From assembly GCA_030372985.1 (NCBI GenBank), contig JAUCQB010000072.1, positions 19,543 through 83,542 on the forward strand: DNA of 64,000 nt, in the 5' to 3' direction. The number at the start of each line of letters is the position of its first letter. The stretch's first letter is position 1. The stretch is from Phycisphaerae bacterium. GTDB lineage: Bacteria; Planctomycetota; Phycisphaerae; UBA1845; PWPN01. The position numbers and the translations under genes are program-made. Positions 46,470 through 54,109 of the stretch are shown here, in pieces. The notes under the pieces were generated by a model. That model saw nothing but the letters and a program-made list of their open reading frames with translations, was not told the DNA's origin and did not search any database.

Positions 46470-46846
46470 CAGCCGCTATGCCTCTCCTGGTATGCCCGGG
46501 CTGGACTCAGCGATGCCATGTTCTGCCGCCCGAACCTGACGCCGTTCCAGTTCGTCACTGTCTCGTGTAGCCGATCGGCCGTCAGCGAGCCTTCCGCAGC
46601 CCTCTGGCATCGATTGGATGCGTATGTCGGCTTGGCCTCGACAACCGCAATAGGCATGTCCGGCCGGTAGCGGAGGATGCCGTCGGCCCGCTTCCCCGGA
46701 CGGCGGCGGCTCTTCTGGCCGGTGACGACGATACGGCCATCGGTGAAGGTGACCTGCTCGTTGAGCCTGTGCGGCTCGGTGTCCCAGCCAGCGGCCTGAA
46801 GCCGGGGAACGACAAAACGTCGGCACGTGTCCGCTTCGTTCGACAT
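46469..46846 (-). CDS. small PD-(D/E)xK nuclease-like protein (HsdR N-terminal fragment)
   Basis: A 125-residue protein that starts MSNEADTCRRFVVPRLQAAG, as do type I restriction R subunits. The nuclease motif is complete: D55 in ADGILRYRPDMPIAVVEAK, then E70 and K72. The remaining 50 residues no longer match HsdR, and the helicase and translocase domains are missing. Its stop overlaps the STAND start by one base (TGATG), which suggests that the small form is functional within the cassette rather than random debris. The alternative is that a type I R gene was cut by a deletion that left the STAND unit behind it. The frame upstream of the ATG at 46846 is not conserved. Confidence 0.62.
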   Translation of the reverse strand: MSNEADTCRRFVVPRLQAAGWDTEPHRLNEQVTFTDGRIVVTGQKSRRRPGKRADGILRYRPDMPIAVVEAKPTYASNRCQRAAEGSLTADRLHETVTNWNGVRFGRQNMASLSPARAYQERHSG

Positions 46847-47343
46847 GACCTGCTGCTCGGATCGCCGTCCGTGCGAGTGGAAGAGATTCGTTGCCACATT
46901 ACGCCAAGCTTCGCGGAGCAAGGTCCGGCCCCGAACTGCACCCTGGCGAACCCCGCCCTGCGACCCTCATAAAGTACATCAAGACACCCTGAAGTGCCAG
47001 CGGGAGTCCCCCCACCCCTGCCCTTGCCCACCCGTGTGCTTCGTGGCCCCCACGGCGTCTTGCCACGCCGACTCGCCACGACGGCCGGCATCTGGTCACG
47101 GCGGATACCCGCGAGAGCGGCGCCTTTCATTCGTCATTCGTGCTTCGGATTTCACTGGTCATTCGGGTTTCGTCATTCGTCATTCCCGCCCCTGCCCATC
47201 CGTCGCTACCGCAGTGCCGAGTGCCAGAACTCCTGCCGCAGGCGGTGTCTCCGCGGTTCTACCGAGAGGCTGTTCGTCAAGCATTATGCGCGCCGAGCAT
47301 CATGTGGTGAGCGGGGCATGCCCGCGCTGGTCAGAGATGTGAT
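46847..47343. other. spacer between cassette and tRNA-Arg
   Basis: 497 bp with no gene. Apart from the ATTCGTC repeat tract at 47125-47185, nothing structured is visible. It is the outer border of the accessory cassette on the tRNA side. Confidence 0.45.
47125..47185. repeat. ATTCGTC/GAATGACGA degenerate repeat tract
   Basis: Several imperfect copies of ttcattcgtcattcgt (on the other strand GAATGACGAATGACG) occur in about 60 bases. Similar strings are familiar intergenic words in planctomycete genomes; the function is unknown. Confidence 0.5.
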
Positions 47344-47417
47344 TACGCCCGGACGGACTCGAACCGCCAACCCTCTGGTCCGAAGCCAGATGCTCTGTCC
47401 AATTGAGCTACGGGCGC
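47344..47417 (-). tRNA. tRNA-Arg (anticodon UCG)
   Basis: The cloverleaf folds fully. The acceptor stem GCGCCCG pairs with CGGGCGT (one G-U at the end). The D-stem is GCTC/GAGC. The anticodon stem is TCTGG/CCAGA around the loop CTTCGGA, giving anticodon TCG, which reads CGA. The T-stem GGCGG/CCGTC surrounds TTCGAGT, and the discriminator is A. No CCA is encoded. It lies 40 bases downstream of rpsR and marks one edge of the accessory region, as integrated elements often choose tRNA genes. Confidence 0.93.
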
Positions 47418-47457
47418 GGGTTGCGGACCCTCGGCACCGGCCGGAGATGGTCCGGGA

Positions 47458-47718
47458 TCAGATTCCGACGTAGGGCAGCAAGGCCATGAAGCGGGCTCGC
47501 TTGACGGCCAGGCGGACGGCGCGCTGCTCGGTCGCACTGGTGCCGGCCCGTTTGCGCGACATCATCTTGCTGCTGGCGGTCAGGAATTTGCGGAGCAACT
47601 CGACTTCCTTGTAGTCGATAATCGGTCCTTTCCAGCCCTCGCCGCCACGGTCTGAAAACCGGCGTCTGTTTCTGTTGATGCGGTGCTTGCCGCCCTTTTC
47701 ACCCTTTTCCGTTCGCAT
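47458..47718 (-). CDS. rpsR: 30S ribosomal protein S18
   Basis: An 86-residue S18, with IIDYKEVELLRKFLTASSKM, then KRAGTSATEQRAVRLAVKRARFMALLPYV, both typical of the family. The N-terminal 30 residues are basic. The ATG at 47718 gives the normal length; the longer frame to 47889 runs through the neighbouring gene. It binds the central domain of 16S rRNA. It lies alone rather than with rpsF and rplI, as expected for some planctomycetes, and is followed by the tRNA-Arg. Confidence 0.95.
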   Translation of the reverse strand: MRTEKGEKGGKHRINRNRRRFSDRGGEGWKGPIIDYKEVELLRKFLTASSKMMSRKRAGTSATEQRAVRLAVKRARFMALLPYVGI

Positions 47719-47731
47719 AGGTCTCCATTGC

Positions 47732-47944
47732 TCAGTGAGCCTGTTGCACCGTCTTGTTGAATTCGGCCTCGTCCACCACCTCGGATTCCTCGATGAGCAT
47801 GATAGGCAGCCCATCGCGGACGGGGTAACGCCGCCGCGTGGCCGGATCGGTGCTGTACAGCCAGTCGCCCACCTGGATGAGCCGGGCATGGCTCTCCGGG
47901 CATACCATGATCTTCAGCAGTTCGGGATCAATCTGGTTGCTCAT
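47732..47944 (-). CDS. Trm112/UPF0434 family protein
   Basis: A 70-residue protein. It starts MSNQIDPELLKIMVCPESHARL and ends with VRDGLPIMLIEESEVVDE, both typical of the UPF0434/YcaR (Trm112-like) family. The usual CPxCxxxL zinc motif is reduced to CPESHARL, so metal binding may be lost or altered. Family members stabilise methyltransferases in eukaryotes and archaea; the bacterial partner is unknown. The start at 47944 gives the family's usual N-terminus. It is 13 bp upstream of rpsR on the same strand. Confidence 0.83.
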   Translation of the reverse strand: MSNQIDPELLKIMVCPESHARLIQVGDWLYSTDPATRRRYPVRDGLPIMLIEESEVVDEAEFNKTVQQAH

Positions 47945-48389
47945 GCTCACCGTCCGCGTCCGGGACACCGTGTCCCTCTGGCAGATTCACCCCCCCAATC
48001 ACGCAAGCCCTATAGAATAACCCGCGGCGTCTCACTTGGCAAGAGCTCTATCCTGTTGTCCACCAATGGTTTGCGCCAGGTTCCCAGGAACCGGTGGAAA
48101 CTGGATGTCACCGATGCCGTCGGCTTCGTCGGCTTGTTCGCCGCAAGAACCGGTTGGGGCTCCGCGCCGACCGTCACCGACCTCCCGGACATGGACCCGG
48201 CAGGCGGGACCACGGTGCGAGCGCTTGTTCACGGCGACTGCGGCGGCTACCGGGACGGTGCAGGCAACGCCAGGCCGGCCCAGAGCCTGCTTTACCGCAT
48301 GGTGAACGCGGCCACATCTGGCCCGGCGATCAGCCTGCCTGCGCGCGTACCCTGCCTGTGCAGCCCGCGCGGCGAGCACAGGTTTCGAC
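47945..48389. other. spacer between znuB-like gene and Trm112-like gene
   Basis: 445 bp. One plus-strand frame crosses the region but overlaps rpsR antisense and encodes nothing recognisable. I see no RNA gene. Confidence 0.4.
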
Positions 48390-49292
48390 TCATTTGTGTC
48401 GAAGGAAGGTGCTGAGGATGAAGAAGAACACGCTGGCAAGGACGATGACGGCCCCCGTTCCGACCCTGTCCAAGTGTTTTGAGAAAGAAGCCAGTGTCCC
48501 GCAGACACCGCTGAGCAGCCCAAAGGCAATGGCCCACCAGAACATCCCGCCGGCGCTTCGAGCGAGGTTGCGGGCGGTCGCGGCCGGGATGACCAGCAGG
48601 GCAGTGACCAGAAGGATCCCCGCGGTCCGGATGGATACGGTCACGACAAGGGCGAGCAGCAGGGTGAACAGGTAGTCGTACAGCCGCACACGGATACCCC
48701 GGCTGTGGGCCAACTCATCGTTCAGGCCGACGAGAATCAACCTGTTGAATCCCGCGACCATGAACACGATGACAGCGATGCCCAACAGAACGCTTAACCC
48801 GAGGTCCGCACTGTCGAGGTTCAGGATATCGCCGTAGAGATACCGCTGGAATTGCGTTGTCCGGGCGCCGCTTCGGGTGACGATGGCGATGCCGAGGGCC
48901 ACCACGGCGCTGAAGAACACGCCGATAACCGTGTCGTTTGACAGATCGGTGGTCCGGCGTACATACGCGATTCCGAGGCCAACGATCAGCCCGAAGAGCA
49001 CGAGGGTCATGCGCGGATCGGCCGCAGGAAAGGACTCGTGCAGCAGCAAGCCGATCGCCACGCCGGCAAACGCCGAGTGCGAAATTGCGTCGGAGAAGAA
49101 CGCCATCCGGAAGTTGACCACTTTGACGCCCACGGCCGCACAGACCGGAGCCAGGAGCAGGCATTCCAGCAGGGCATATCGCATGAACTGATATTCGCCC
49201 CACTTGGCGGGCAGGATGCGCCGGAGAGCCTCGTCAATCGCCGGCAGGATGACGCCGCTCCAGAACTCCATGCTGGCCAGCAGCGCACTCAT
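48390..49292 (-). CDS. znuB: zinc/manganese ABC transporter permease (ZnuB-like)
   Basis: A 300-residue integral membrane permease of the ABC-3 family with about eight TM helices. The family patterns are FMRYALLECLLLAPVCAAVG, then FFSDAISHSAFAGVAIGLLL, and a run of hydrophobic helices with GILLVTALLVIPAATARN. Together with the ATPase and binding protein it should import Zn2+ or Mn2+. The gene overlaps the ATPase by four bases, as do the other genes of the unit. The His-rich binding protein favours zinc. Confidence 0.9.
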   Translation of the reverse strand: MSALLASMEFWSGVILPAIDEALRRILPAKWGEYQFMRYALLECLLLAPVCAAVGVKVVNFRMAFFSDAISHSAFAGVAIGLLLHESFPAADPRMTLVLFGLIVGLGIAYVRRTTDLSNDTVIGVFFSAVVALGIAIVTRSGARTTQFQRYLYGDILNLDSADLGLSVLLGIAVIVFMVAGFNRLILVGLNDELAHSRGIRVRLYDYLFTLLLALVVTVSIRTAGILLVTALLVIPAATARNLARSAGGMFWWAIAFGLLSGVCGTLASFSKHLDRVGTGAVIVLASVFFFILSTFLRHK

Positions 49293-50107
49293 CTGTCGCC
49301 ACTCCCTTCATGGTGGTGAGTATGGCCGTGGGAATGACCTTCGTGCTCGCCGGTATGAGCGTAGAGAGCGACCTCCTGCTCGTACAGGGCCGCCAGGTTA
49401 TCAGCGGTGAGAGTCTCGACGGTTCGGCCGCAGCACTTGACGGTCTTGTTCAGGCACAGGACGTACTGGGCATGACGCGTGACGATGCTCAGGTCGTGGC
49501 TGACCAGCAACATGGTGTAGCGGGCATCTCGTTGAAGGGACGCCAGGAGATCGCAGAACAGCTCCTCGCCGGTGACGTCCACCCCGGACACGGGTTCATC
49601 GAGCAGCAGGATTTCCGGGTCGTCGGACAGGGCCATGGCCAGCAGCACGCGCTGCAATTCGCCGCCTGAAAGCCCTCCGAGCGGCTTGTCGTTCCAGTCC
49701 TTGCCACCGACGCGGTCCAGCCAGGTCTGGGCCAATTGACGAGCCTGCCTGCGCTGGCCGAGCCAGACGGGAGTCCGTTGAAGGCCGGCACACATGAAAT
49801 CCATGACCGTCATGGGGATTCCGCGGTCGAAGTCCAGCCGTTGTGGAACGTAGCCCGCCCGCAAGGGCTTGCCGCTCTTGTTTGTGCCCCACTCGATACG
49901 ACCGGTGTAGGGTACCAGGCCAAGAATGGCCCGCAGCAGCGTGGTCTTGCCCGCTCCATTGGGGCCGATGATCGCATTGATCTGTCCGACGGCCGGCTCG
50001 AAGGTGACATGCTCCAGGATCGGTCGCGCACCGAGCGTCACGCTGACATCCGTCAGGCGAAGTGCGAAGGCGGGCATTGCATTGTCCGGGACCGCGTTCA
50101 AGGTCAT
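49289..50107 (-). CDS. znuC: zinc/manganese ABC transporter ATPase (ZnuC-like)
   Basis: A 272-residue ABC ATPase. Walker A is GPNGAGKTT, the signature is LSGGELQRVLLAMAL, and Walker B is EILLLDEPVSGVD, followed by the switch histidine in LLVSHDLSIVT. The C-terminus ends in a His-rich tail (YAHTGEHEGHSHGHTHHHEG), which may bind metal and couple supply to activity. It overlaps the permease and the binding-protein genes by four bases each, so the three are one translational unit. Confidence 0.93.
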   Translation of the reverse strand: MTLNAVPDNAMPAFALRLTDVSVTLGARPILEHVTFEPAVGQINAIIGPNGAGKTTLLRAILGLVPYTGRIEWGTNKSGKPLRAGYVPQRLDFDRGIPMTVMDFMCAGLQRTPVWLGQRRQARQLAQTWLDRVGGKDWNDKPLGGLSGGELQRVLLAMALSDDPEILLLDEPVSGVDVTGEELFCDLLASLQRDARYTMLLVSHDLSIVTRHAQYVLCLNKTVKCCGRTVETLTADNLAALYEQEVALYAHTGEHEGHSHGHTHHHEGSGDR

Positions 50108-51174
50108 GACCCAAGCGCCTTTATCAATACGTCGAGGTTTGCTTCCATGACCTCTTCATAAGACCGTTCAGTGGGTTCGACGTCAAGGCTGTTGAAGGGG
50201 TTGAGCGGGAAGGCGGGCACGCCGGCGTCACGGCTGATGGTGCGGGCGACGGTATCGGAATAAGCGGGCTCGAAGAACACGGCCGCCGCACCGGTTTCGC
50301 GGATCGTGTTGATGACGTCCGCCATCTCCGCCGCAGAAGGGGGTCTGGACGGATCGAGTGTCAGCGTGGCAACAACCTCAAGATCGAGATCCCTGGCCAG
50401 GTAAGCAAAGGCATCGTGAAAAGTGACGATTCGACGGTTGGCAAAGCGGGCGGCAGCGTCCCGCATGCGCCGGTGGAGAACCTCGATGCGGCCAATGTAT
50501 GCCTCGGCATTGGCCTGATAGCGAGCGGCGTATTCGGGGTCGGCTTCGGCCAACTGTCGCGCCAAACTGCGAATCTGTCGAGTCGCCTGAACCGGCGAGA
50601 CCCAGACGTGAGGATTGGGCTCGCCGGTGGGGCGTTCGATTTCGTGATGATCATCAGCCTCCCGGGTTGGGGCTGGTTCGCCGCGGTGGTCATGCCCGTC
50701 GTGGCCGTCTGCGTCTTCGTGCTCGGTGGTTGCCGTCGAAGCCGGCGGTCCTGCCGCGTGGTGTTGGTGATCGTGCGACGTCCGGCTCGCAAGAACGTCA
50801 CAATCACCGGAGATGGTGATCAGGCGAGCCTTGGAATTCGTTCTGTGCAGGGTATCCAGGAACGATTCGAGTCCCAGGCCGTTCGCCACAATCAAATCAG
50901 CCCTCGAAACGGCTTTCAGGTCGGCGGGCGTGACAACATAGCTGTGGGGGCATCCGACATCGGCGGAGACGAGCAGGCGGACATCCACGTCCGGCGCGTC
51001 GCCAACGACGTTCCGGGTGAACACGTAATTGGGCAGGAACGTGCAGACGATGTTCAGCCTGGCGGTTTTCCTGGCGTCGCGTCTGCTGGGCAGGAAGACC
51101 ACAGTGACCAGTATCGCCAGGATCACTATGATCAGCAGGATAACTCGGCGGCGTGTTCCCGATGGTGAGTCCAT
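50104..51174 (-). CDS. znuA: zinc-binding periplasmic protein (ZnuA-like, cluster A-I)
   Basis: A 356-residue exported metal-binding protein of the cluster 9 family. After a signal anchor (VILLIIVILAILVTVVFL) come LNIVCTFLPNYVFTRNVVG, then the first ligand His in GCPHSYVVTPADLK, a His- and Asp-rich loop near residues 135-190 (SHDHQHH, HEDADGHDGHDH), and NPHVWVSP. Two further ligands are the His in TFHDAFAYLARD and the Asp near EPAYSD. The His-rich loop is typical of zinc-specific ZnuA. The start at 51174 has AAGGGA upstream; the frame extends to a TTG at 51210. Confidence 0.93.
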   Translation of the reverse strand: MDSPSGTRRRVILLIIVILAILVTVVFLPSRRDARKTARLNIVCTFLPNYVFTRNVVGDAPDVDVRLLVSADVGCPHSYVVTPADLKAVSRADLIVANGLGLESFLDTLHRTNSKARLITISGDCDVLASRTSHDHQHHAAGPPASTATTEHEDADGHDGHDHRGEPAPTREADDHHEIERPTGEPNPHVWVSPVQATRQIRSLARQLAEADPEYAARYQANAEAYIGRIEVLHRRMRDAAARFANRRIVTFHDAFAYLARDLDLEVVATLTLDPSRPPSAAEMADVINTIRETGAAAVFFEPAYSDTVARTISRDAGVPAFPLNPFNSLDVEPTERSYEEVMEANLDVLIKALGS

Positions 51175-51263
51175 TTCTGTTTCCCTTATAGCATCGTCCC
51201 CGGCCAGCAAAGCACGCGCTGGGCGTTGCCGCCAAACGCGACCCGCGAGCCTTGGCCATTCAT

Positions 51264-51291
51264 ATCATAGCGTTGCGTATTACGTTGTCAA
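51264..51291 (-). promoter_or_regulatory. sigma-70 promoter of the znu unit
   Basis: On the minus strand TTGACA (51291-51286) and TATGAT (51269-51264) are 16 bases apart, about 100 bases upstream of znuA, within a locally AT-rich stretch. Confidence 0.65.
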
Positions 51292-51324
51292 CGGCTTTCT
51301 GGGAAAGGAGTTATCACGTTGTCA
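51282..51324 (-). promoter_or_regulatory. candidate operator: two copies of ACGTTGTCA
   Basis: ACGTTGTCA occurs at 51282-51290, overlapping the -35 box, and again at 51316-51324, 34 bases apart. Paired short direct repeats at this spacing suit a ribbon-helix-helix protein, and such a gene lies just upstream. Binding here would block transcription of znuABC. Confidence 0.45.
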
Positions 51325-51382
51325 CCTTTCATGGGCTGAACAGGTTTCCGGTGCGCCAGCGGGAACAGGATCCTGGAGATGA

Positions 51383-51703
51383 TCAGTGAAGGTGGTCGTG
51401 CTGCTCGCAATGCGGGCAGATGAACTCCTGGCCCCCGGCCTGGGTCTGGGCCATCTCTGCCGGGTAGACAAAATGGCAACAGGTGCACTCAACAGTCTCA
51501 AAATCGGGCGTCCGGGCCTTCAGCCACTCGGCGAGGACTTGGGGAAGCACGCCTCGGCCCCGGCAGAACGGGCAGACGGTGTGGAACCGTTGAAGAATGG
51601 CGTCACGGATAAACGTTGACTTATCGGGTATCTCGTTCAGAATCTCGGCCAGATGTTGATCGACGCGGAAGGAAACGACGGTTTGTTTCGGTTGGTCAGC
51701 CAT
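51383..51703 (-). CDS. ribbon-helix-helix protein fused to zinc ribbons
   Basis: A 106-residue protein. Residues 8-40 (TVVSFRVDQHLAEILNEI, then STFIRDAILQRF) form a ribbon-helix-helix DNA-binding domain of the CopG/Arc kind. The rest is cysteine-rich: CPFC at 44-47, CTCC near 73, and CPHC at 96-99 followed by the tail EQHDHLH. A metal-sensing repressor is the simplest reading. It lies on the same strand, upstream of znuABC, with a promoter and repeated ACGTTGTCA sites between them. No Zur/Fur-like gene is seen nearby. The start at 51703 drops an unrelated upstream frame. Regulation of zinc uptake is inference. Confidence 0.72.
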   Translation of the reverse strand: MADQPKQTVVSFRVDQHLAEILNEIPDKSTFIRDAILQRFHTVCPFCRGRGVLPQVLAEWLKARTPDFETVECTCCHFVYPAEMAQTQAGGQEFICPHCEQHDHLH

Positions 51704-51829
51704 ATCAGTCACATCCTCGCCGTTGCTGGCGTTGCGGGGGTCATTTTGCGTTATGATAGCAGAAGCGGTCGGACGATGCCCGCGCGGCAACGTTGACGGG
51801 GCACGGCGGCCGCGGAGCAGGACAGCACG

Positions 51830-52105
51830 ATGACACAGACCCCCGACCTGTTCGAGATGTACCGCTGGGTGCTGATGATCATCTGCAGCGTGTATACGCT
51901 GGCCTGCCTGGGGCAGACGTTGTTCGGCTGGCTCGACTACTTCAGCCAATCGAGGCGAACACAGGTTCTCGGCCATTACGCAATGGTGTTGCTGCTGAGG
52001 GCCAGGACGCGACGATTTGCCCGTGACCTTTGGCAGATCGCGCTGCTGCTGGTGGTCTTCGCCGTGGTTGTCTATGCTCATCGCGGCTTGCAGGGGCCTA
52101 CGTGA
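51830..52105 (+). CDS. small membrane protein of unknown function
   Basis: A 91-residue protein with two TM helices: VLMIICSVYTLACLGQTLFG (residues 14-33) and LWQIALLLVVFAVVVYAH near the C-terminus, with a basic loop between them (RARTRRFAR). I do not recognise the family. The gene precedes the 284-residue protein by 14 bp, and both are probably co-transcribed with the Clp-N protein downstream. A modest TATGAT box lies at 51752-51757. Confidence 0.62.
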   Translation: MTQTPDLFEMYRWVLMIICSVYTLACLGQTLFGWLDYFSQSRRTQVLGHYAMVLLLRARTRRFARDLWQIALLLVVFAVVVYAHRGLQGPT

Positions 52106-52119
52106 GGTAAGCGACAGCA

Positions 52120-52974
52120 ATGGGCCAACCATCAGACAAATCGGCTGCGATCGGCGATTTGCCGGTCGATGAACTGGTCGCCTACGGCCGGACGCTGGGA
52201 CTGTACCTGGACAACAGGGCCGACCGGGGTGAACTGCTGCGCCTGGTGCGAGAGCGGCAGGCCCTCCTGGCCGAACTGGAGCACGAGGCCCTGCTGGATA
52301 TCGTCATCTGGGCGCGCAGGCCGGTCCGCAAATCGGCCGGCAAAGAGGAACTCGCCAAAGAAATCGCGTCTGTCAAGCGAGTCGATTTTGAGGGGCTCAG
52401 CGACCGAGGCCTGCTGGCGCTGGCCAGATTGCGGGGGGTGGTCGTCTCGCCCAAGGAGCGCCGAGAGGAGATCGAGAAAGCCATTCGCGACAGCGAGCGT
52501 TTCTGGGACAAGGTCACGCGCAAGCGACGGCGGTTGATCGGCTCACTGATCAGTCACATGCTTGACGAGCCGGAAGCCGACTCGAAGGAAGCTTATCGGT
52601 TTCTTCCTGAAGAGGGGGGTCATACGTCGCTCAAGGAGCGGATTGCCGAGCAAGGGGTCGTGAGCGGCCTGGCTCGGACGATTCGCGGCGTGGCGGACGA
52701 TTATGTCCGCCAGAAGATGGACGAGATCGAAGCCAGGATCGATCACAAGCTCGATGAGATCGACCGGCGGCTTGCGGAATGGCGGGACCGCGAGATCGCC
52801 AACCGGTTGAAGATCATCAAGATCACGCTGGTGGCATCGATTCTTGTGGCGGTGATGAGCTACGGCTATACTCTGCTCAAGTCGAACGTCAAAGCTGTTC
52901 CCGCCGGCGTTGAGAGAGTGCCTGTCACCGCGCCTGCGGGAGATACTTCAACACGACCGGCTGAGATGGATTGA
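52120..52974 (+). CDS. coiled-coil protein with C-terminal TM anchor
   Basis: A 284-residue protein that I do not recognise. The N-terminal half has two short helical units with the pattern LPVDELVAYGRTLGLYLDNRADRGELL and, later, GLSDRGLLALARLRGVVVSPKERREEIEKAI, which resemble SAP/SAF-like nucleic-acid-binding helices. A charged coiled coil follows (about 190-240), then one TM helix near 245-262 (ITLVASILVAVMSYGYTLL), with a Pro/Thr-rich tail. It lies two genes after a small membrane protein and 5 bp before the Clp-N protein. Confidence 0.62.
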   Translation: MGQPSDKSAAIGDLPVDELVAYGRTLGLYLDNRADRGELLRLVRERQALLAELEHEALLDIVIWARRPVRKSAGKEELAKEIASVKRVDFEGLSDRGLLALARLRGVVVSPKERREEIEKAIRDSERFWDKVTRKRRRLIGSLISHMLDEPEADSKEAYRFLPEEGGHTSLKERIAEQGVVSGLARTIRGVADDYVRQKMDEIEARIDHKLDEIDRRLAEWRDREIANRLKIIKITLVASILVAVMSYGYTLLKSNVKAVPAGVERVPVTAPAGDTSTRPAEMD

Positions 52975-52979
52975 TTGAT

Positions 52980-53432
52980 ATGTACGAGCGGCTGAACAAA
53001 GGGCTCGAGCGAGTCATCAAAGTCGCCCACGAGATCGCGCGGGAGTATGAGCAGGAATACGTGGGCACGGAGCACTTGCTTCTGGCGATCGCCCGAGAGG
53101 GCGAAGGGCTTTCGGGCCAGGTGCTGGCGGAGGTCGGGGCCAGCGAGGAGAAAGTCAGGGCCGCCGTCGACAGGCTGATCAAGAATAGCCTCGAGGATAC
53201 CTGGGTGTTCGGGCGTCTGCCCGGCACCCCCCATTTCTGCAACGTCATGGCCAAGGCCATTCAGGAGACCCGCAATCTGGGGAGCAAAGAGGTCTGCACC
53301 GAGCACCTGTTGATTGGCTTGCTCCTGGAGAGAGGCTCCGTCGGCTACGAGGCTCTGAAGTCCCTGGGGCTGACGCCCAAGTTGATACGGGACAAGGTCA
53401 GGACCCTCATGGCTGACGGCGCCATGGGCTGA
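52980..53432 (+). CDS. stand-alone Clp N-terminal domain protein
   Basis: A 150-residue protein made of one complete Clp-N domain and no ATPase module. The two sequence repeats are visible: NKGLERVIKVAHEIA with YVGTEHLLLAIAREGEG, then NVMAKAIQETRNLGS with VCTEHLLIGLLLERG. In ClpC and ClpA this domain binds adaptor proteins and substrates. On its own it may work as an adaptor or a decoy that modulates ClpCP. The ATG at 52980 is preferred; a TTG at 52971 overlaps the previous stop. It follows the coiled-coil membrane protein closely. Confidence 0.82.
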   Translation: MYERLNKGLERVIKVAHEIAREYEQEYVGTEHLLLAIAREGEGLSGQVLAEVGASEEKVRAAVDRLIKNSLEDTWVFGRLPGTPHFCNVMAKAIQETRNLGSKEVCTEHLLIGLLLERGSVGYEALKSLGLTPKLIRDKVRTLMADGAMG

Positions 53433-53705
53433 TCTCGCCGACCGGCGCCCCGTTTCACCCACAAAACGTCACAACAGTCTCACCAGCCCGACGTCCACAG
53501 GTCCAGGTCGAGCCCGCTGGGGGCAGGATGAGAGGATTTGGCCAGGACACCTCTGCCGTGCGTCCCGCCTCGCCCTGACGCCGCGGCCGCCGGACGGACC
53601 GGGCTGGGATGTAAGCTATGGTCCGGCTTCGACGGCCGACCTATAAGGGTTTGAGCGCGGGTATGCGCTGATGGTGGCTGACAGTAGATGTCGGGGAGGT
53701 CATTG

Positions 53706-54062
53706 ATGTCACCCCTGGTTGATCTGAAGTGTGAGGCCTGCCGCAACGACGAGCCGTGCGTCACCGGGGCGGAAAGCCTCGATTTACTGAAGGAAATCCC
53801 GGATTGGCGGATCGTCCAACGTGAAGGCGTGCAGCGGCTGGAACGCGTCTACACCTTTCCTGATTTCGCTCAGGCGATTCGTTTCACCGACCAGGTGGCG
53901 TTCCTGGCGGAGGAAATCGGCCATCACCCCGCGATTCTGACGGAATGGGGCCGGGTGACGGTGCACTGGTGGACCCACAAGATCAAGGGCCTGCACCCCA
54001 ACGATTTCATCATGGCGGCGAAAACCGACGGCATCTATGAGATCCGCACCGATGGATCGTGA
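53706..54062 (+). CDS. phhB: pterin-4a-carbinolamine dehydratase (PhhB/DCoH-like)
   Basis: A 118-residue enzyme that dehydrates 4a-hydroxytetrahydrobiopterin-type carbinolamines to recycle pterin cofactors. The family motif is present: EEIGHHPAIL, then VTVHWWTHKIKGLHPNDF, with the paired histidines of the active site. A Cys-rich N-terminal extension (CEACRNDEPC) precedes the domain. The start at 53706 follows a GGGGAGG six bases upstream. No phenylalanine hydroxylase gene is in the window, so the pterin enzyme served is not known. Confidence 0.87.
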   Translation: MSPLVDLKCEACRNDEPCVTGAESLDLLKEIPDWRIVQREGVQRLERVYTFPDFAQAIRFTDQVAFLAEEIGHHPAILTEWGRVTVHWWTHKIKGLHPNDFIMAAKTDGIYEIRTDGS

Positions 54063-54109
54063 GACCGCCGACCATCGCTCGCCCGTTTCCGAGGAACTGT
54101 CCCGGGCGG

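Noticed and set aside
47675..48415. 246-codon plus-strand frame across rpsR and its neighbour
   Set aside because: Its first half is antisense to rpsR and the Trm112-like gene and its end overlaps the znuB stop; no recognisable content.
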